DNA of 64,000 nucleotides from Deltaproteobacteria bacterium (GTDB lineage: Bacteria; Myxococcota; Kuafuiibacteriia; Kuafuiibacteriales; Kuafuiibacteriaceae). Numbering within the stretch: position 1 is the first letter of the stretch; the number at the start of each line of letters is the position of its first letter. The notes under the pieces are model-generated. The model did not search any database. It was not told where the DNA came from and saw only the letters and a program-made list of their open reading frames with translations. A program made the position numbers and the translations under genes. This document shows, piece after piece, positions 26,172 to 34,897 of the stretch. The stretch covers positions 310,001 through 374,000 of the forward strand of contig JACKEN010000005.1 in assembly GCA_020632995.1 (NCBI GenBank). The letters are read 5' to 3'.

Positions 26172-29001
26172 CCCGCAGCACCCGGCCCCGATCGTCGCTC
26201 ACGATCACCTGCTCCGACTCGGTCCTCGCGCGCGCGGACTCGGCGCCCAAGAGGTCGATGTGGACCCGCTCGGTGCCGCCGTCCACCAGGCCGGGGCTGA
26301 GGATCCTGAGGGCGCAGCCGGCGTCGTCGCGAGTGAGCACGAAGGGCCAGGGCCCGGCCATCCCCAGCTGCTGTACCCGGGTCTGCTCGGGGAGCTCCAG
26401 GCCCACCCGGCGGTGGCCCTCGCGCCGGAAGAGCCCCACCGTGTAGGAGGTCGTGGCGTCCGCGGAGCTCCGCTCGAGGTGCACGAGGCCTTGCGGGGTC
26501 GGGGCGCTCACCCAGGCGCCGCCGCCCTCCCACTCCGTGGGGACCGCGCTCCGGTCCCGCAGCGTGAGGCTCGGGAGCTCGAAGTCCCAGATCTCGGGCC
26601 CCCGGGCGTCGAGGTGGAACGCGAGCAGGCTCCCGGGGTGGTGGCTCAGGCGCGCCGCTCTGCAATCCCGGTTGCGCCAGGTGGCCTCCGCGCGCTCCTG
26701 GGTGACGTCGAGGCCGGTGAGGGCGCCGTCGGTGCTCACGAACCAGGTCCAGCCGTCGAAGGCCTCCGCGAAGGCGTCGAGCTGGAGCTCACACCAGCGC
26801 GAGGCGCGGCGGTGCACGAGATCCAGCCGCGCGACCCGCCACGCGCCCCCGCGGCGCGCGAGCCCCAGCGCGCGGTGGCCCCCGTACGAGACCACCAGCC
26901 GCTCCGCCGGCTCCGAGAGGTGGGCCACCGGGCGCCCGTCCCGGGTCAGGAGCACCACCCCCGCCTCACCCAGGGCGGCGAGGATCCGGCCCTTCGGGAG
27001 CGCGACCGCGTCGTGCACCGCGAGCCCGCCCACGTCGGTGGGCAGGATCCCCAGGGCGATGCTCCGGTCGGTGCCCTGGAAGGGGGGCGGGCTCCGCCCG
27101 AGGGCGGCGGCGTCGGCCGAGAGCAAGTCGTCTTGCGCGCGCCTCATGACCCGCCGGATCAGGTCCGCGTCCCCCAATGGCTCGGTGGCCAGGTCGGCCA
27201 TGAGGGCGCGGGCGGTGGCCTGGGCGAGGCGCGGCACCGCGGGCGAGTCCGGGGCGTTGGCGAGGGAGCGCCCCAGGGCCTGGCGGAGCAGCACCCCGTC
27301 CGGGCCCGGCTCCTCGAGCCATGGCTGGGCGTGCTCGGTGAGGAGGCGCGGCGTGGTCTCTGGGAACAGCGCGAGGGCCCGCACCAGGACCCCCGCCGCG
27401 GGGGGGCCGCCCAGCTCCAGCCCGCGCTGGACGAAGCCGGCCGCGAGGTGCCGGGCCGCGCTCACCGGCCACACCACCTCGAGCGCCCCCGCGAAGTCCC
27501 CGCGCTCCGCCCGGGCGTCCGCCCAGAGCAGGCGGAGCGCCTCTGCGCGGCCGGGGTGGCCGCGCTCGAGGAGGGTCACCGCGATCTGGAAGGCGTCGTG
27601 GCGTCGGGCGAGCCGGGTGGCCCGCTCGAGGTCGCCCGCCAGCACCCACAGCCGGATCACCTGGCCCGGAGGCAGCCCCCGGGCCTCGGCCAGCTCCGCC
27701 GCCATCGACAACCTGCCTTGCGCCTCGAGGAAGCTCACCGCCTCCTCGGTCTCCCGCAGCAGATCGGCGAGCACGAACGCCGCCTCCTCGACGCGCCCCG
27801 CCGCCACGAGGCGCTCGAAGGCCCGGCGGTAGCGGGCCCGCAGCTGCTCGAAGACGTCGTCCACGACCATCATGCTCCCGCCGCCGCGGCGGCTGGGAGA
27901 CAGGTCCATGCTCAGATCCTGGCGGGGCGAGGGCACCCCGAGGGTCGGCCGCCCCGACGAGGGATCGTCGTGCCGCGCGAGGGGGATGGCGTGCTTCAGG
28001 GCCCCCTCGAGGTCGCCCCGCTCGAACATCGAGAACAGGTCGTCGAGGTAGCGGGCCTGGCGGGCCCCGAACAGGCGGCCCAGCCGAGCCTGCAGGGCGA
28101 GCCGGGTGAACAGGTTCGCCAGCCGCTCCCCCAGGCTGGGACCGGCGGGCGCCGCACGCAAGGCACCTTGCTCCGGCTCGGCGGCGCCCCGGCTCGGCCC
28201 GAGGGCCGCCGCCAGCCACCCCGCGAGCCTGCCCAGCCAACCGGGTGGCGTGGCCCACCTCATGCTGCCTGCCCCCGCCCGGGCCGGAGCGCCTCGGACG
28301 CGTGACGCGGTCCGCCCCGCTCGCGCGCGGGCGGTCGCGCCTCGGGTCCGCCCCGCCCGCGCCCGCCCCGGCGCGCCGCGCTTCGACCACCACTCACGCA
28401 GCCGCGCCCACCAACCCACGCTCGGCCCTGCCTCCGCCTCCGCCTCCGCCTCCGCCAGCTCGGGGTCGAGCTCCCCCCGCAGGACGGCCTGCACGCGGGC
28501 CAGCTCGGGCGGCGGGTCACCCAGCCCGGGGACCTTGGCCCGCAGGCTCGGATCGGGCTCCGGCGGCGAGGGGGGCGGCGCGGGCGGGTGGCCCAGGCTG
28601 AAGACCTCGGTCACCGGGAGGTCCGACAGGTCCAGCCACCGCGCGGGATCCACCGCGGAGCCCGCGTCCAGGAGGTGGAGCGCCACCACGCCCCCCTCGC
28701 CCAGGGCGACCCCGGCGCCCTCGGGCAGCGCCTCGCGCTCGGCCTCGGTGAGGGGGAGGGCCGAGAGCAGGTTACCTTGCAGAACCAGCGGCGCCCCGGG
28801 CGCGAGCTCGGCCCGCACCCGAACGGGGGTGGGCAAGAGGAGCGCGTAGCCCGAGCCCACCCGGTGCACGGTGGCGCCCGCCACGTAGTGCTCGAGGACC
28901 CGGTGGCGGGCCCCGCGCTCCCCGAGGGACGCCGCGTCGACCCACAGGCCATGGGCCAGCACCCACCCCTGGTGGGCGAGCTGTCGCGGGCGCACCGTCA
29001 T
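26122..29001 (-). CDS. bpX6-like domain / alpha-solenoid / beta-propeller protein of a MoxR-vWA ternary system
   Basis: The 959-residue product has an N-terminal domain (about 5-130: 'LAHQGWVLAHGLWVDAASLG', 'LVLQGNLLSALPLTEAE') that fits my recollection of the bpX6 domain of MoxR-vWA-beta-propeller ternary systems. It is followed by a Pro-rich spacer, an Arg/Ala/Gly-rich low-complexity stretch (about 209-245), an alpha-helical TPR-like solenoid (about 290-600: 'RYRRAFERLVAAGRVEEAAF', 'RLARRHDAFQIAVTLLERGH') and a C-terminal beta-propeller (about 650-959; 'ALGEAGVVLLTRDGRPVAHL'). No signal peptide is seen, so it is probably cytosolic. The ATG 29001 overlaps the upstream stop (ATGA); a GTG 27 nt earlier is possible. 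It is the last gene of the four-gene operon. Confidence 0.75.
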   Translation of the reverse strand: MTVRPRQLAHQGWVLAHGLWVDAASLGERGARHRVLEHYVAGATVHRVGSGYALLLPTPVRVRAELAPGAPLVLQGNLLSALPLTEAEREALPEGAGVALGEGGVVALHLLDAGSAVDPARWLDLSDLPVTEVFSLGHPPAPPPSPPEPDPSLRAKVPGLGDPPPELARVQAVLRGELDPELAEAEAEAEAGPSVGWWARLREWWSKRGAPGRARAGRTRGATARARAGRTASRVRGAPARAGAGSMRWATPPGWLGRLAGWLAAALGPSRGAAEPEQGALRAAPAGPSLGERLANLFTRLALQARLGRLFGARQARYLDDLFSMFERGDLEGALKHAIPLARHDDPSSGRPTLGVPSPRQDLSMDLSPSRRGGGSMMVVDDVFEQLRARYRRAFERLVAAGRVEEAAFVLADLLRETEEAVSFLEAQGRLSMAAELAEARGLPPGQVIRLWVLAGDLERATRLARRHDAFQIAVTLLERGHPGRAEALRLLWADARAERGDFAGALEVVWPVSAARHLAAGFVQRGLELGGPPAAGVLVRALALFPETTPRLLTEHAQPWLEEPGPDGVLLRQALGRSLANAPDSPAVPRLAQATARALMADLATEPLGDADLIRRVMRRAQDDLLSADAAALGRSPPPFQGTDRSIALGILPTDVGGLAVHDAVALPKGRILAALGEAGVVLLTRDGRPVAHLSEPAERLVVSYGGHRALGLARRGGAWRVARLDLVHRRASRWCELQLDAFAEAFDGWTWFVSTDGALTGLDVTQERAEATWRNRDCRAARLSHHPGSLLAFHLDARGPEIWDFELPSLTLRDRSAVPTEWEGGGAWVSAPTPQGLVHLERSSADATTSYTVGLFRREGHRRVGLELPEQTRVQQLGMAGPWPFVLTRDDAGCALRILSPGLVDGGTERVHIDLLGAESARARTESEQVIVSDDRGRVLRVNLVEGRVDRSLRVRL

Positions 29002-30848
29002 GCGCCCGGCTCCGAGCGGCGCAGCCACGTGGTGCCGCCGCTCCCGAGGTCGATGAGGCCCAGGCCGTCCCCCGCGGTGGTGTAGGCCGCCACCGGCGCG
29101 CCGGGGCTGAGCGCGATCTGCAAGGCCGGTTGCTCGAGCGCGACGGTGCGGCGCTCGTGCCGGGAGCGCAGGTGCAGCCGCCGCCGGTCACCGTCCAGGG
29201 TCACTACCCCGGGCGCCTGGCCGCCCTCGCCACCGAAGGGCAGCGCGCCCACCACCGCCTCGTGCCCGGGCACGTCCACCTCGGCCTCGTGGCGCGGGTG
29301 GAGGCAGTACCAGCGCCCCGCGTCGACCTCCACCGCCACGGAGCCCCGCAGGCCGAAGAAGGCGCGCCCACTCCCGCTCCCGCTCGGGAGGTTCACGATG
29401 CGGCCCACCCGCTCGACCCCGGCCAGCCAGACAACCGCCCGCCGCGGGAGGTCGGCCTGGCGGAGCGCGCCCCCCTCGCGCGAGCGGAGCGCGATCGGGC
29501 GCTCGTCGTGCTCGGACCTGAACACCACGAAGACCGGCTGGCCGTCGTCGCGGCCGAGGCCGGTCACCCCGCGGCAGAGCACGGTCGCCGGGCTGTCGGG
29601 GACGGGGGTGAGGCCGACGAGGTGCCCGCTCGCGTCGAGGTAGAGGCGAGCAGACTCCTTGCGGCCGCCTTGGGGCATCAGGAGGGTCAGGGGCCCGGGT
29701 GGGTCCGCCGCGACCCCCTCGGGGAGCCGGAGCAGATCGAACGACGACTGGCAGCTCCGGTGGCGGTTGAAGCTCAAGAGGCGCGGGCGCCCCGAGGCGT
29801 CGGGGGCGAGGAGGAGCCAGGTGCGCTTCGCCACGTGGCCGACCGCGACCACCGGGCGTCCGCCGGCCGAGAGGCTGGTGGGAGGCCCGTCCGGGAACAC
29901 GCCGTTCCGCAGCCTGCGCATGAGCACCCCCGGCCCGCTCCGGGCGAACAGGGTGCGGCCGTCGGAGGTGAAGACCAGCCCGTCCCCCGCCGGGCCCCGG
30001 TCCGGCGCGGGGTGGCGCCGGATCACCTCGAAGGGATCGCGGAGGAGCCGCAGGGCCGCCCGGCTCGGGGGCAGCGCCAGGCGCAGGGTGCGGGGCGGGT
30101 GGCCGGGCGACTCCACCGAGAGGTCCACCGGTCCGACGGCGAGGTCGAGCAAGGGCTCTTGCACCACCACCCGCCGGGCGCCGGGCGGGCCCACCGCGCG
30201 GACCCCGGCCCCGCCAACCAGCCACAGGTCGTCGGCCTCGGGGCGTGGGCCGAGGGCGAGGGCGCTCGTCCAGCGCTCGAAGTCCTCGGGGAGGGCGGGG
30301 CGGATCGAGCGGCCGGCCAAAAGGTCGAGCACCGAGCGCTTGGAGACGTCGGGGTGCAAGACGGCCTGCGGATCTTGGAGGACGCCCCACACGAAGTCCG
30401 CCCCTCCCGCCCGGGCCCGCCGCGCGAGGGTGAGCAGGAGCGCGAGGTGCACGACCCGCGGCGCGCCCTGCTGGTGGGGCCCTGCGTCGAAGAGGACCCG
30501 GGTGCGGGTGGTGCCGGCGGGGGACTGTCGGGCCAGCGCGTAGAACAGGTGCTCGCCCTGGGTGGCGCGGCGCAGGAACTCCTCGGGGTGCTGCTCGGCC
30601 AGGAGCCACTCCGTGGTGAGGAGGCGCTCGTAGCTGCCGCGGCGGGTGAGGCCGGCGAACCCGTCGGGGGGGCCATCACCGTGGCTCTCTGCGCTCCGGG
30701 GCGGCCCGAGGGCCGCGCTGAGGCGCAGGAGCCAGGGCTCGAGGGTGAGGATCAGATCCTCCGGCCAGTCCGACAGCTCCGGCCCCCAGGCGCTCAGGGC
30801 GGGGGGGAGGCCCGGGAGGTAGCTCGACGTCTCGAGCTGTCCCGTCAA
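28998..30848 (-). CDS. vWA-like / beta-propeller protein of a MoxR-vWA ternary system
   Basis: The 616-residue product begins with a helical segment ('SYERLLTTEWLLAEQHPEEF', 'LRRATQGEHLFYALARQ') leading into a vWA-like fold at about 115-165 ('RVLFDAGPHQQGAPRVVHLA', 'ADFVWGVLQDP'). The usual MIDAS DxSxS is replaced by DAGPHQ (D121), so metal binding may be lost. From about residue 300 the sequence is repetitive and beta-rich ('GDGLVFTSDGRTLFARSG', 'RPVVAVGHVAKRTWLLLAPD'), fitting a beta-propeller. The likely start is TTG 30848, overlapping the upstream stop (TTGA). A GTG at 30863 is an alternative. It sits between the bpX5-like and bpX6-like genes. Confidence 0.75.
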   Translation of the reverse strand: MTGQLETSSYLPGLPPALSAWGPELSDWPEDLILTLEPWLLRLSAALGPPRSAESHGDGPPDGFAGLTRRGSYERLLTTEWLLAEQHPEEFLRRATQGEHLFYALARQSPAGTTRTRVLFDAGPHQQGAPRVVHLALLLTLARRARAGGADFVWGVLQDPQAVLHPDVSKRSVLDLLAGRSIRPALPEDFERWTSALALGPRPEADDLWLVGGAGVRAVGPPGARRVVVQEPLLDLAVGPVDLSVESPGHPPRTLRLALPPSRAALRLLRDPFEVIRRHPAPDRGPAGDGLVFTSDGRTLFARSGPGVLMRRLRNGVFPDGPPTSLSAGGRPVVAVGHVAKRTWLLLAPDASGRPRLLSFNRHRSCQSSFDLLRLPEGVAADPPGPLTLLMPQGGRKESARLYLDASGHLVGLTPVPDSPATVLCRGVTGLGRDDGQPVFVVFRSEHDERPIALRSREGGALRQADLPRRAVVWLAGVERVGRIVNLPSGSGSGRAFFGLRGSVAVEVDAGRWYCLHPRHEAEVDVPGHEAVVGALPFGGEGGQAPGVVTLDGDRRRLHLRSRHERRTVALEQPALQIALSPGAPVAAYTTAGDGLGLIDLGSGGTTWLRRSEPGA

Positions 30849-31300
30849 CGGCGCGACTCCTGCCACGCCACGAGCTGGTCGCGGGCGAGGGGGCGGGCCT
30901 GGGCGAGGGAGATGACGGTCGCCTCGCCCACCGTGAAGAGCAGGATGGCGGCGGGGGCCGGGATCCGGGCGTGCTGGATGGCGCGGGCGAGGAGCGCCTC
31001 GGGCACGGTGGGGGCCAAGGTGGTCGGCACCCAGAGGCCGGCCGAGCCGGGCGCGACGCCGAGGTACGAGACCCCGTCCACCCACGGCAGCTCGGACCGG
31101 TTCGTTGGGCGCCCGATGTCGGCGCTACACACCACCACGAGGTCCGGGGCGGCGAGCCCGGTGAAGTTGGCGAGGGCGTCGTCGCTCCGGGTGAGGAGGT
31201 TGCGCACCAGCAGCTCGGCCGCGTGGCCGCGCGCGGCGACGCCGACCGGCGGCAAGGGAGGTTGACGCGCCACCCACTCCACTCGGAACGACGGGGTCAC
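30845..31300 (-). CDS. bpX5-like protein of a MoxR-vWA ternary system
   Basis: The 151-residue product has no signal peptide or transmembrane helix. Motifs such as 'VEWVARQPPLPPVGVAARG', 'ELPWVDGVSYLGVAPGSAGL', 'WVPTTLAPTVPEALLARAIQ' and 'PAAILLFTVG' fit my recollection of the bpX5 domain found with MoxR ATPases and vWA/beta-propeller proteins. Its GTG start overlaps the MoxR stop (GTGA) and its stop overlaps the next start, so all reading frames are coupled. It probably bridges the ATPase and the vWA/propeller subunits (inference). Confidence 0.65.
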   Translation of the reverse strand: MTPSFRVEWVARQPPLPPVGVAARGHAAELLVRNLLTRSDDALANFTGLAAPDLVVVCSADIGRPTNRSELPWVDGVSYLGVAPGSAGLWVPTTLAPTVPEALLARAIQHARIPAPAAILLFTVGEATVISLAQARPLARDQLVAWQESRR

Positions 31301-32571
31301 GAGGCGGCCCCCCGTGTCGCGGCGTCATCCCCGCCGAGGAGCTCTACCAGCTTCGTCCGGACCTCGAGGAGGTCCTGCGGGAGATCCTGGCGCAAGAAGC
31401 CAGCGTCGATCTCCCGCGCCACGCCCTCCAGCCTCAGGCGCCAGCGTCGGCGCTCGTCGTCACCCTCGGGGGGCGCGCCCAGCAGGCGCTCCGCCTCGCC
31501 CACCAGCCGCCGCGCGCGGGCGGCGGGGCCGAGCGCCGCCTCCTCCGCCGCCGCAGGCAGGGTTGCGCTCTCGGCCTTGGTGAGGAGCGGCCGGAGTGCG
31601 TCGCGGGCCACCTCCTGGGCGTCCTCGGTGGGCACCGCGTAGATCAGCGGCCACAGGTCCGCCTCGGTGGGGGCGGCGCGCCCCGCCATCGCCGCCGCCG
31701 CCGCGACGAGGCGCTGGGCCTTCACCATCCGGCGGTCGGAGAGCATCACCCCGTTCGCCCGCAGCGTCCGGATCGCCTCGGCCAGGGCGGGGCGGACGAG
31801 CGAGACGTCCATGGCGCGGGCGGTGGCCCCCAGCCGATCCAGGTGCGCCATCCCGATCGGGGGCAGGTCTACCTGCTCGAGGGCCCAGCCGCCCTCGAGC
31901 AGGTCCTCGAGCCGGGGATCCGCGATCGGCTCCACGAACGCCCGCACCAGGAAGCGGTCCGCGAAGGCGGCCAGGGCCTCGTCCTGGGGCAGGGTGTTGG
32001 TGGCGCCGACGCACACCCGCAGGGGCACCGGGACGTGGGTGTGGCCGCGCCGGAAGGTCCGCTCGTTCAGGACCCCCAGCAGGGTGTTCAGGATCGCGGT
32101 GGAGCCGAGGAAGACCTCGTCCAGGAACGCGATCTCGGCCCGCGGGAGCATGCCGGTGGTCTCGGTCTCGACCACCCCGTCCCGGAGCTTCTTCAGGTCC
32201 ACCGGCCCGAAGATCTCGCTCGGCTCGGTGAAGCGACCGAGCAGGTACTCGAAGTACGTGCCCCCGAGCACCCGGGCGACCCGCCGCACCGCCTCGCTCT
32301 TCGCGGTCCCCGGCGGGCCCACCACCAACAGGTGCTCTCCGGCCACCGCGGCCAGGGCCACGAGCTCCACCAGGGACTCGCGCTCCACCAGGCCCCGGGC
32401 AGCGGCGGCCAGGGCGATCTTCAGCGTTGCGGCCGGATCTTCGATAACCCTGAGTTTGTGCCATGAACCCTTCGGGTGGGCTACAGGCTCGAACAGCGGG
32501 ATGCGCTTCGAGATCGCCGTCGGCCTGGCCCTGCTCTCCACGATTGGGGCGTTTGCCCTGATGGACGCCAT
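31297..32571 (-). CDS. MoxR-family AAA+ ATPase
   Basis: The product is a MoxR-type AAA+ ATPase: Walker A 'GPPGTAKS', 'YFEYLLGRFTEPSEIFGPVD', Walker B 'IAFLDEVFLGSTAILNTLL', sensor 1 'CVGATNTLPQDEALAAFADR' and the 'VRAFVEPI' segment, then a helical lid and a C-terminal helical tail. Homology-like sequence begins near 'TLKIALAAAARGLVERES', about nt 32420. The true start is unclear: no in-frame ATG or GTG lies close upstream, and the nearest ATG (32571) would overlap the divergent small gene at 32501. A CTG (about 32496) or an internal start is possible. MoxR partners with vWA proteins to remodel target complexes. First gene of the operon. Confidence 0.88.
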   Translation of the reverse strand: MASIRANAPIVESRARPTAISKRIPLFEPVAHPKGSWHKLRVIEDPAATLKIALAAAARGLVERESLVELVALAAVAGEHLLVVGPPGTAKSEAVRRVARVLGGTYFEYLLGRFTEPSEIFGPVDLKKLRDGVVETETTGMLPRAEIAFLDEVFLGSTAILNTLLGVLNERTFRRGHTHVPVPLRVCVGATNTLPQDEALAAFADRFLVRAFVEPIADPRLEDLLEGGWALEQVDLPPIGMAHLDRLGATARAMDVSLVRPALAEAIRTLRANGVMLSDRRMVKAQRLVAAAAAMAGRAAPTEADLWPLIYAVPTEDAQEVARDALRPLLTKAESATLPAAAEEAALGPAARARRLVGEAERLLGAPPEGDDERRRWRLRLEGVAREIDAGFLRQDLPQDLLEVRTKLVELLGGDDAATRGAAS

Positions 32572-32710
32572 GACCGGCGACTGCAACACGTGCGTCAGCC
32601 CCAAGAGCGATCTCGCCGACACCCTCATGTACCTCGGCTTCTTCGTGGTCGCGCTGGGGGTGATCCCGGGCTACATCCGCCGCCGCCGCGAGCGGCACCT
32701 CAGAACCTGA
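32501..32710 (+). CDS. Small two-helix membrane protein, hypothetical
   Basis: The 69-residue product (MRFEIAVGLALLSTIGAFAL) has two hydrophobic segments with 'MDAMTGDCNTCVSPKSDLAD' between them, containing a CxxC pair, and ends with a basic tail (YIRRRRERHLRT). The positive-inside rule puts both termini in the cytosol and the CxxC loop outside. It runs divergently from the MoxR gene and its end overlaps the next minus-strand gene by 11 nt. No family recognised. Confidence 0.55.
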   Translation: MRFEIAVGLALLSTIGAFALMDAMTGDCNTCVSPKSDLADTLMYLGFFVVALGVIPGYIRRRRERHLRT

Positions 32711-33452
32711 CGCTGAGCCCGAAGCCCCCCGCCGCTGCGCCGACCGACACCGAGATCGGCGGCCGCGCTCGCGGCTCCAGCGCCGCCGCACCACAATCTC
32801 CCAGGTAGCGCCCCCGGTACGCGTCCCACGCGTCCGCCGCCCCACTCGGGTGCAGCCAGATCCGCCCCTGACCGATGATCGTGCCGCCCACCAGCTGCCG
32901 GAGCGCGCCCCACGGGCGGTGAAAGGCCAGCCAGACCACCAGGCTCGCCCCCACCCCGTAGGCGAAGGCCAGGCCCCGGGCGAGCCACGACTTCGCGAAG
33001 CGGCTCTTCCGCGCCTGCTCGGCCAGCATCCGCTCGGCCAGCGCCACCCACGCCGCCTGCTGGGCCGGGGTGTCGAGAGGTAGGGGGGCCAGGCGGGTCG
33101 GGGCCTCGAGGAGGGGCGGTGTCACCACGAGGAGGGTGCCGGCGCCGAGGGCCGAGCCGAGCAGGCTCACCAGGGTCTCGTTGCGCGCGTCCCCCTGCTG
33201 CTGCTGGGCGATCACCCCGCCCGCCACCACCATCCCCATGTGCAGGCCCATGAAGCCGGTCCACCACAGGTCCATGTCGCCCGCGTGGTCCTCGAAGATG
33301 CGCTCGAGCGCCGCCTGGCGCTCGGTGAGGGTCGCGGGGTCGGGGGGCGGGCAGGCCGCGCGGGCCGGGACGGCCGCGGTGAGCACCAGGATCGACACCG
33401 CCGTGGCCACCGCCCGCATCCGGCGCGTTGTACTTCGGATCCCCGCCCGCAT
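32700..33452 (-). CDS. Exported membrane protein, hypothetical
   Basis: The ~250-residue product has a signal peptide ('VATAVSILVLTAAVPARA'), a first segment 'LTERQAALERIFEDHAGDMD', a hydrophobic pair around 'GFMGLHMGMVVAGGVIA' and 'LVSLLGSALGAGTLLVV', a third around 'GLAFAYGVGASLVVWLAF', and a C-terminal Gly/Ala beta-like end. The ATG 33452 was chosen since GGAGG lies 11 nt upstream; ATG 33422 would still leave a signal. It is divergent from the aldehyde dehydrogenase. No family recognised. Confidence 0.6.
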   Translation of the reverse strand: MRAGIRSTTRRMRAVATAVSILVLTAAVPARAACPPPDPATLTERQAALERIFEDHAGDMDLWWTGFMGLHMGMVVAGGVIAQQQQGDARNETLVSLLGSALGAGTLLVVTPPLLEAPTRLAPLPLDTPAQQAAWVALAERMLAEQARKSRFAKSWLARGLAFAYGVGASLVVWLAFHRPWGALRQLVGGTIIGQGRIWLHPSGAADAWDAYRGRYLGDCGAAALEPRARPPISVSVGAAAGGFGLSVRF

Positions 33453-33456
33453 CGAG

Positions 33457-33462
33457 TAGCCT
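33457..33462 (+). promoter_or_regulatory. Candidate -10 element (TAGCCT) for the aldehyde dehydrogenase
   Basis: TAGCCT is followed by 9 nt and then the ATG at 33472. No ribosome site is visible, as at several other genes in the window. TTCGGA 17 nt upstream could be a weak -35. Confidence 0.3.
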
Positions 33463-33471
33463 GCCTCCGTC

Positions 33472-34887
33472 ATGCACGCGGCCAAGATGGAGGCGCCCGA
33501 GGCGCCCTACACCCCCATCGCGGAGATCCCGGGGCTGGTGGCCGCGGCCCGCGCCACCTTCGAGTCCGGGCGCACCCGCGACCTCGCGTGGCGCAAGGCC
33601 CAGCTCGACGGCGTCATCCGGATGATCCGCGAGAACATGGACGCCATCCACGCCGCCCTCGCCGCCGACGTGGGCAAGCCCGACGTCGAGGCCTACACCG
33701 CGGAGACCAGCTTCAGCATCAACGACGCCGAGCTGGTGAAGAAGAAGCTCGACGGGTGGGTGCGGCCCCAGCGGGTCCGGACGCCGATCATCAGCCAGCC
33801 GGGGTCGAGCTACGTGCAGCGGGAGCCGCTCGGGGTCGTCCTGATCATCGCGCCCTGGAACTACCCGTTCCAGCTCGCGGTGGCGCCGCTGATCGGCGCC
33901 CTGGCCGCGGGCAACACCGCGGTGGTGAAGCCGTCGGAGGTCTCCCCCGCCACGAGCGCGATCCTCGCCCGGCTCCTGCCGCGCTACGTGGATCAGGACG
34001 CGGTGAAGGTGGTGCTGGGCGGGGTGCCCGAGACCACGCGCCTGTTGGAGGAGCGCTTCGACCACATCTTCTACACCGGCAACGGCGCGGTGGGCCGGAT
34101 CATCATGGCCGCCGCGGCCAAGCACCTCACCCCGGTGACCCTGGAGCTGGGCGGCAAGTCACCCTGCATCGTGGACTCCGAGGTGGAGCTCGACGTCGCG
34201 GTGAAGCGCATCGCCCTCGGCAAGTTCTACAACTGTGGCCAGACCTGCGTCGCCCCCGACTACGTGCTCGCCCACAAGGACGTCTACGAGGCGTTCCTCA
34301 CCAAGCTGCAGGCGGCCCTGCGGGAGTTCTTCGGCCCCGACGCGGCGAAGAGCCCGGACTACGGCCGGGTGGTGAACGCCCGCCACCACAAGCGGCTCAT
34401 GGCCCTGTTGCAGGGCGAGAAGATCGTGTGCGGCGGGGAGGGGGACGAGGCGGCCCGCTACATCGCCCCCACCGTGCTGCGCGACGTAGAGCCCGACGCC
34501 GCGGTGATGCAGGAGGAGATCTTCGGGCCCATCCTCCCCGTGCTGAAGGTGGAGTCGGTGGACGAGGCCATCCGCTTCATCAACCGGCGCGACAAGCCCC
34601 TGGCCCTGTACGTGTTCTCGACCCGCCGGGCGGTCCAGGAGCAGGTGCTGGCCGAGACCAGCAGCGGCGGGGCCACCGTGAACCACGTGTGGATGCACCT
34701 CGCGGTGCCCGGCCTGCCCTTCGGCGGGGTGGGCCCGAGCGGGATGGGCGCCTATCATGGCCGCCACTCCTTCGAGTGCTTCAGCCACCGAAAGGCGGTG
34801 CTGCGGAAGCCGGCGGGGATGGACCCGCCCATCCTGTACCCGCCCTACGACGACACCAAGAAGAAGTGGATCAAGCGGATCCTCTGA
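33472..34887 (+). CDS. Aldehyde dehydrogenase, ALDH3-like
   Basis: The 471-residue NAD(P)-dependent enzyme oxidises aldehydes to acids. Key parts: 'VQREPLGVVLIIAPWNYPFQ', 'GALAAGNTAVVKPSEVSPAT', 'FYTGNGAVGRIIMAAAAKHL', catalytic Glu in 'TPVTLELGGKSPCIVD' and catalytic Cys in 'FYNCGQTCVAPDYVL', then 'EEIFGPILPVL' and 'GLPFGGVGPSGMGAYHG'. The lack of an N-terminal extension and the C-terminal 'DDTKKKWIKRIL' fit class 3 (ALDH3/fatty aldehyde) enzymes. It lies 10 nt before the amylase gene on the same strand, but a link to starch use is not evident. Confidence 0.95.
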   Translation: MHAAKMEAPEAPYTPIAEIPGLVAAARATFESGRTRDLAWRKAQLDGVIRMIRENMDAIHAALAADVGKPDVEAYTAETSFSINDAELVKKKLDGWVRPQRVRTPIISQPGSSYVQREPLGVVLIIAPWNYPFQLAVAPLIGALAAGNTAVVKPSEVSPATSAILARLLPRYVDQDAVKVVLGGVPETTRLLEERFDHIFYTGNGAVGRIIMAAAAKHLTPVTLELGGKSPCIVDSEVELDVAVKRIALGKFYNCGQTCVAPDYVLAHKDVYEAFLTKLQAALREFFGPDAAKSPDYGRVVNARHHKRLMALLQGEKIVCGGEGDEAARYIAPTVLRDVEPDAAVMQEEIFGPILPVLKVESVDEAIRFINRRDKPLALYVFSTRRAVQEQVLAETSSGGATVNHVWMHLAVPGLPFGGVGPSGMGAYHGRHSFECFSHRKAVLRKPAGMDPPILYPPYDDTKKKWIKRIL

Positions 34888-34897
34888 GGCTCGACAC

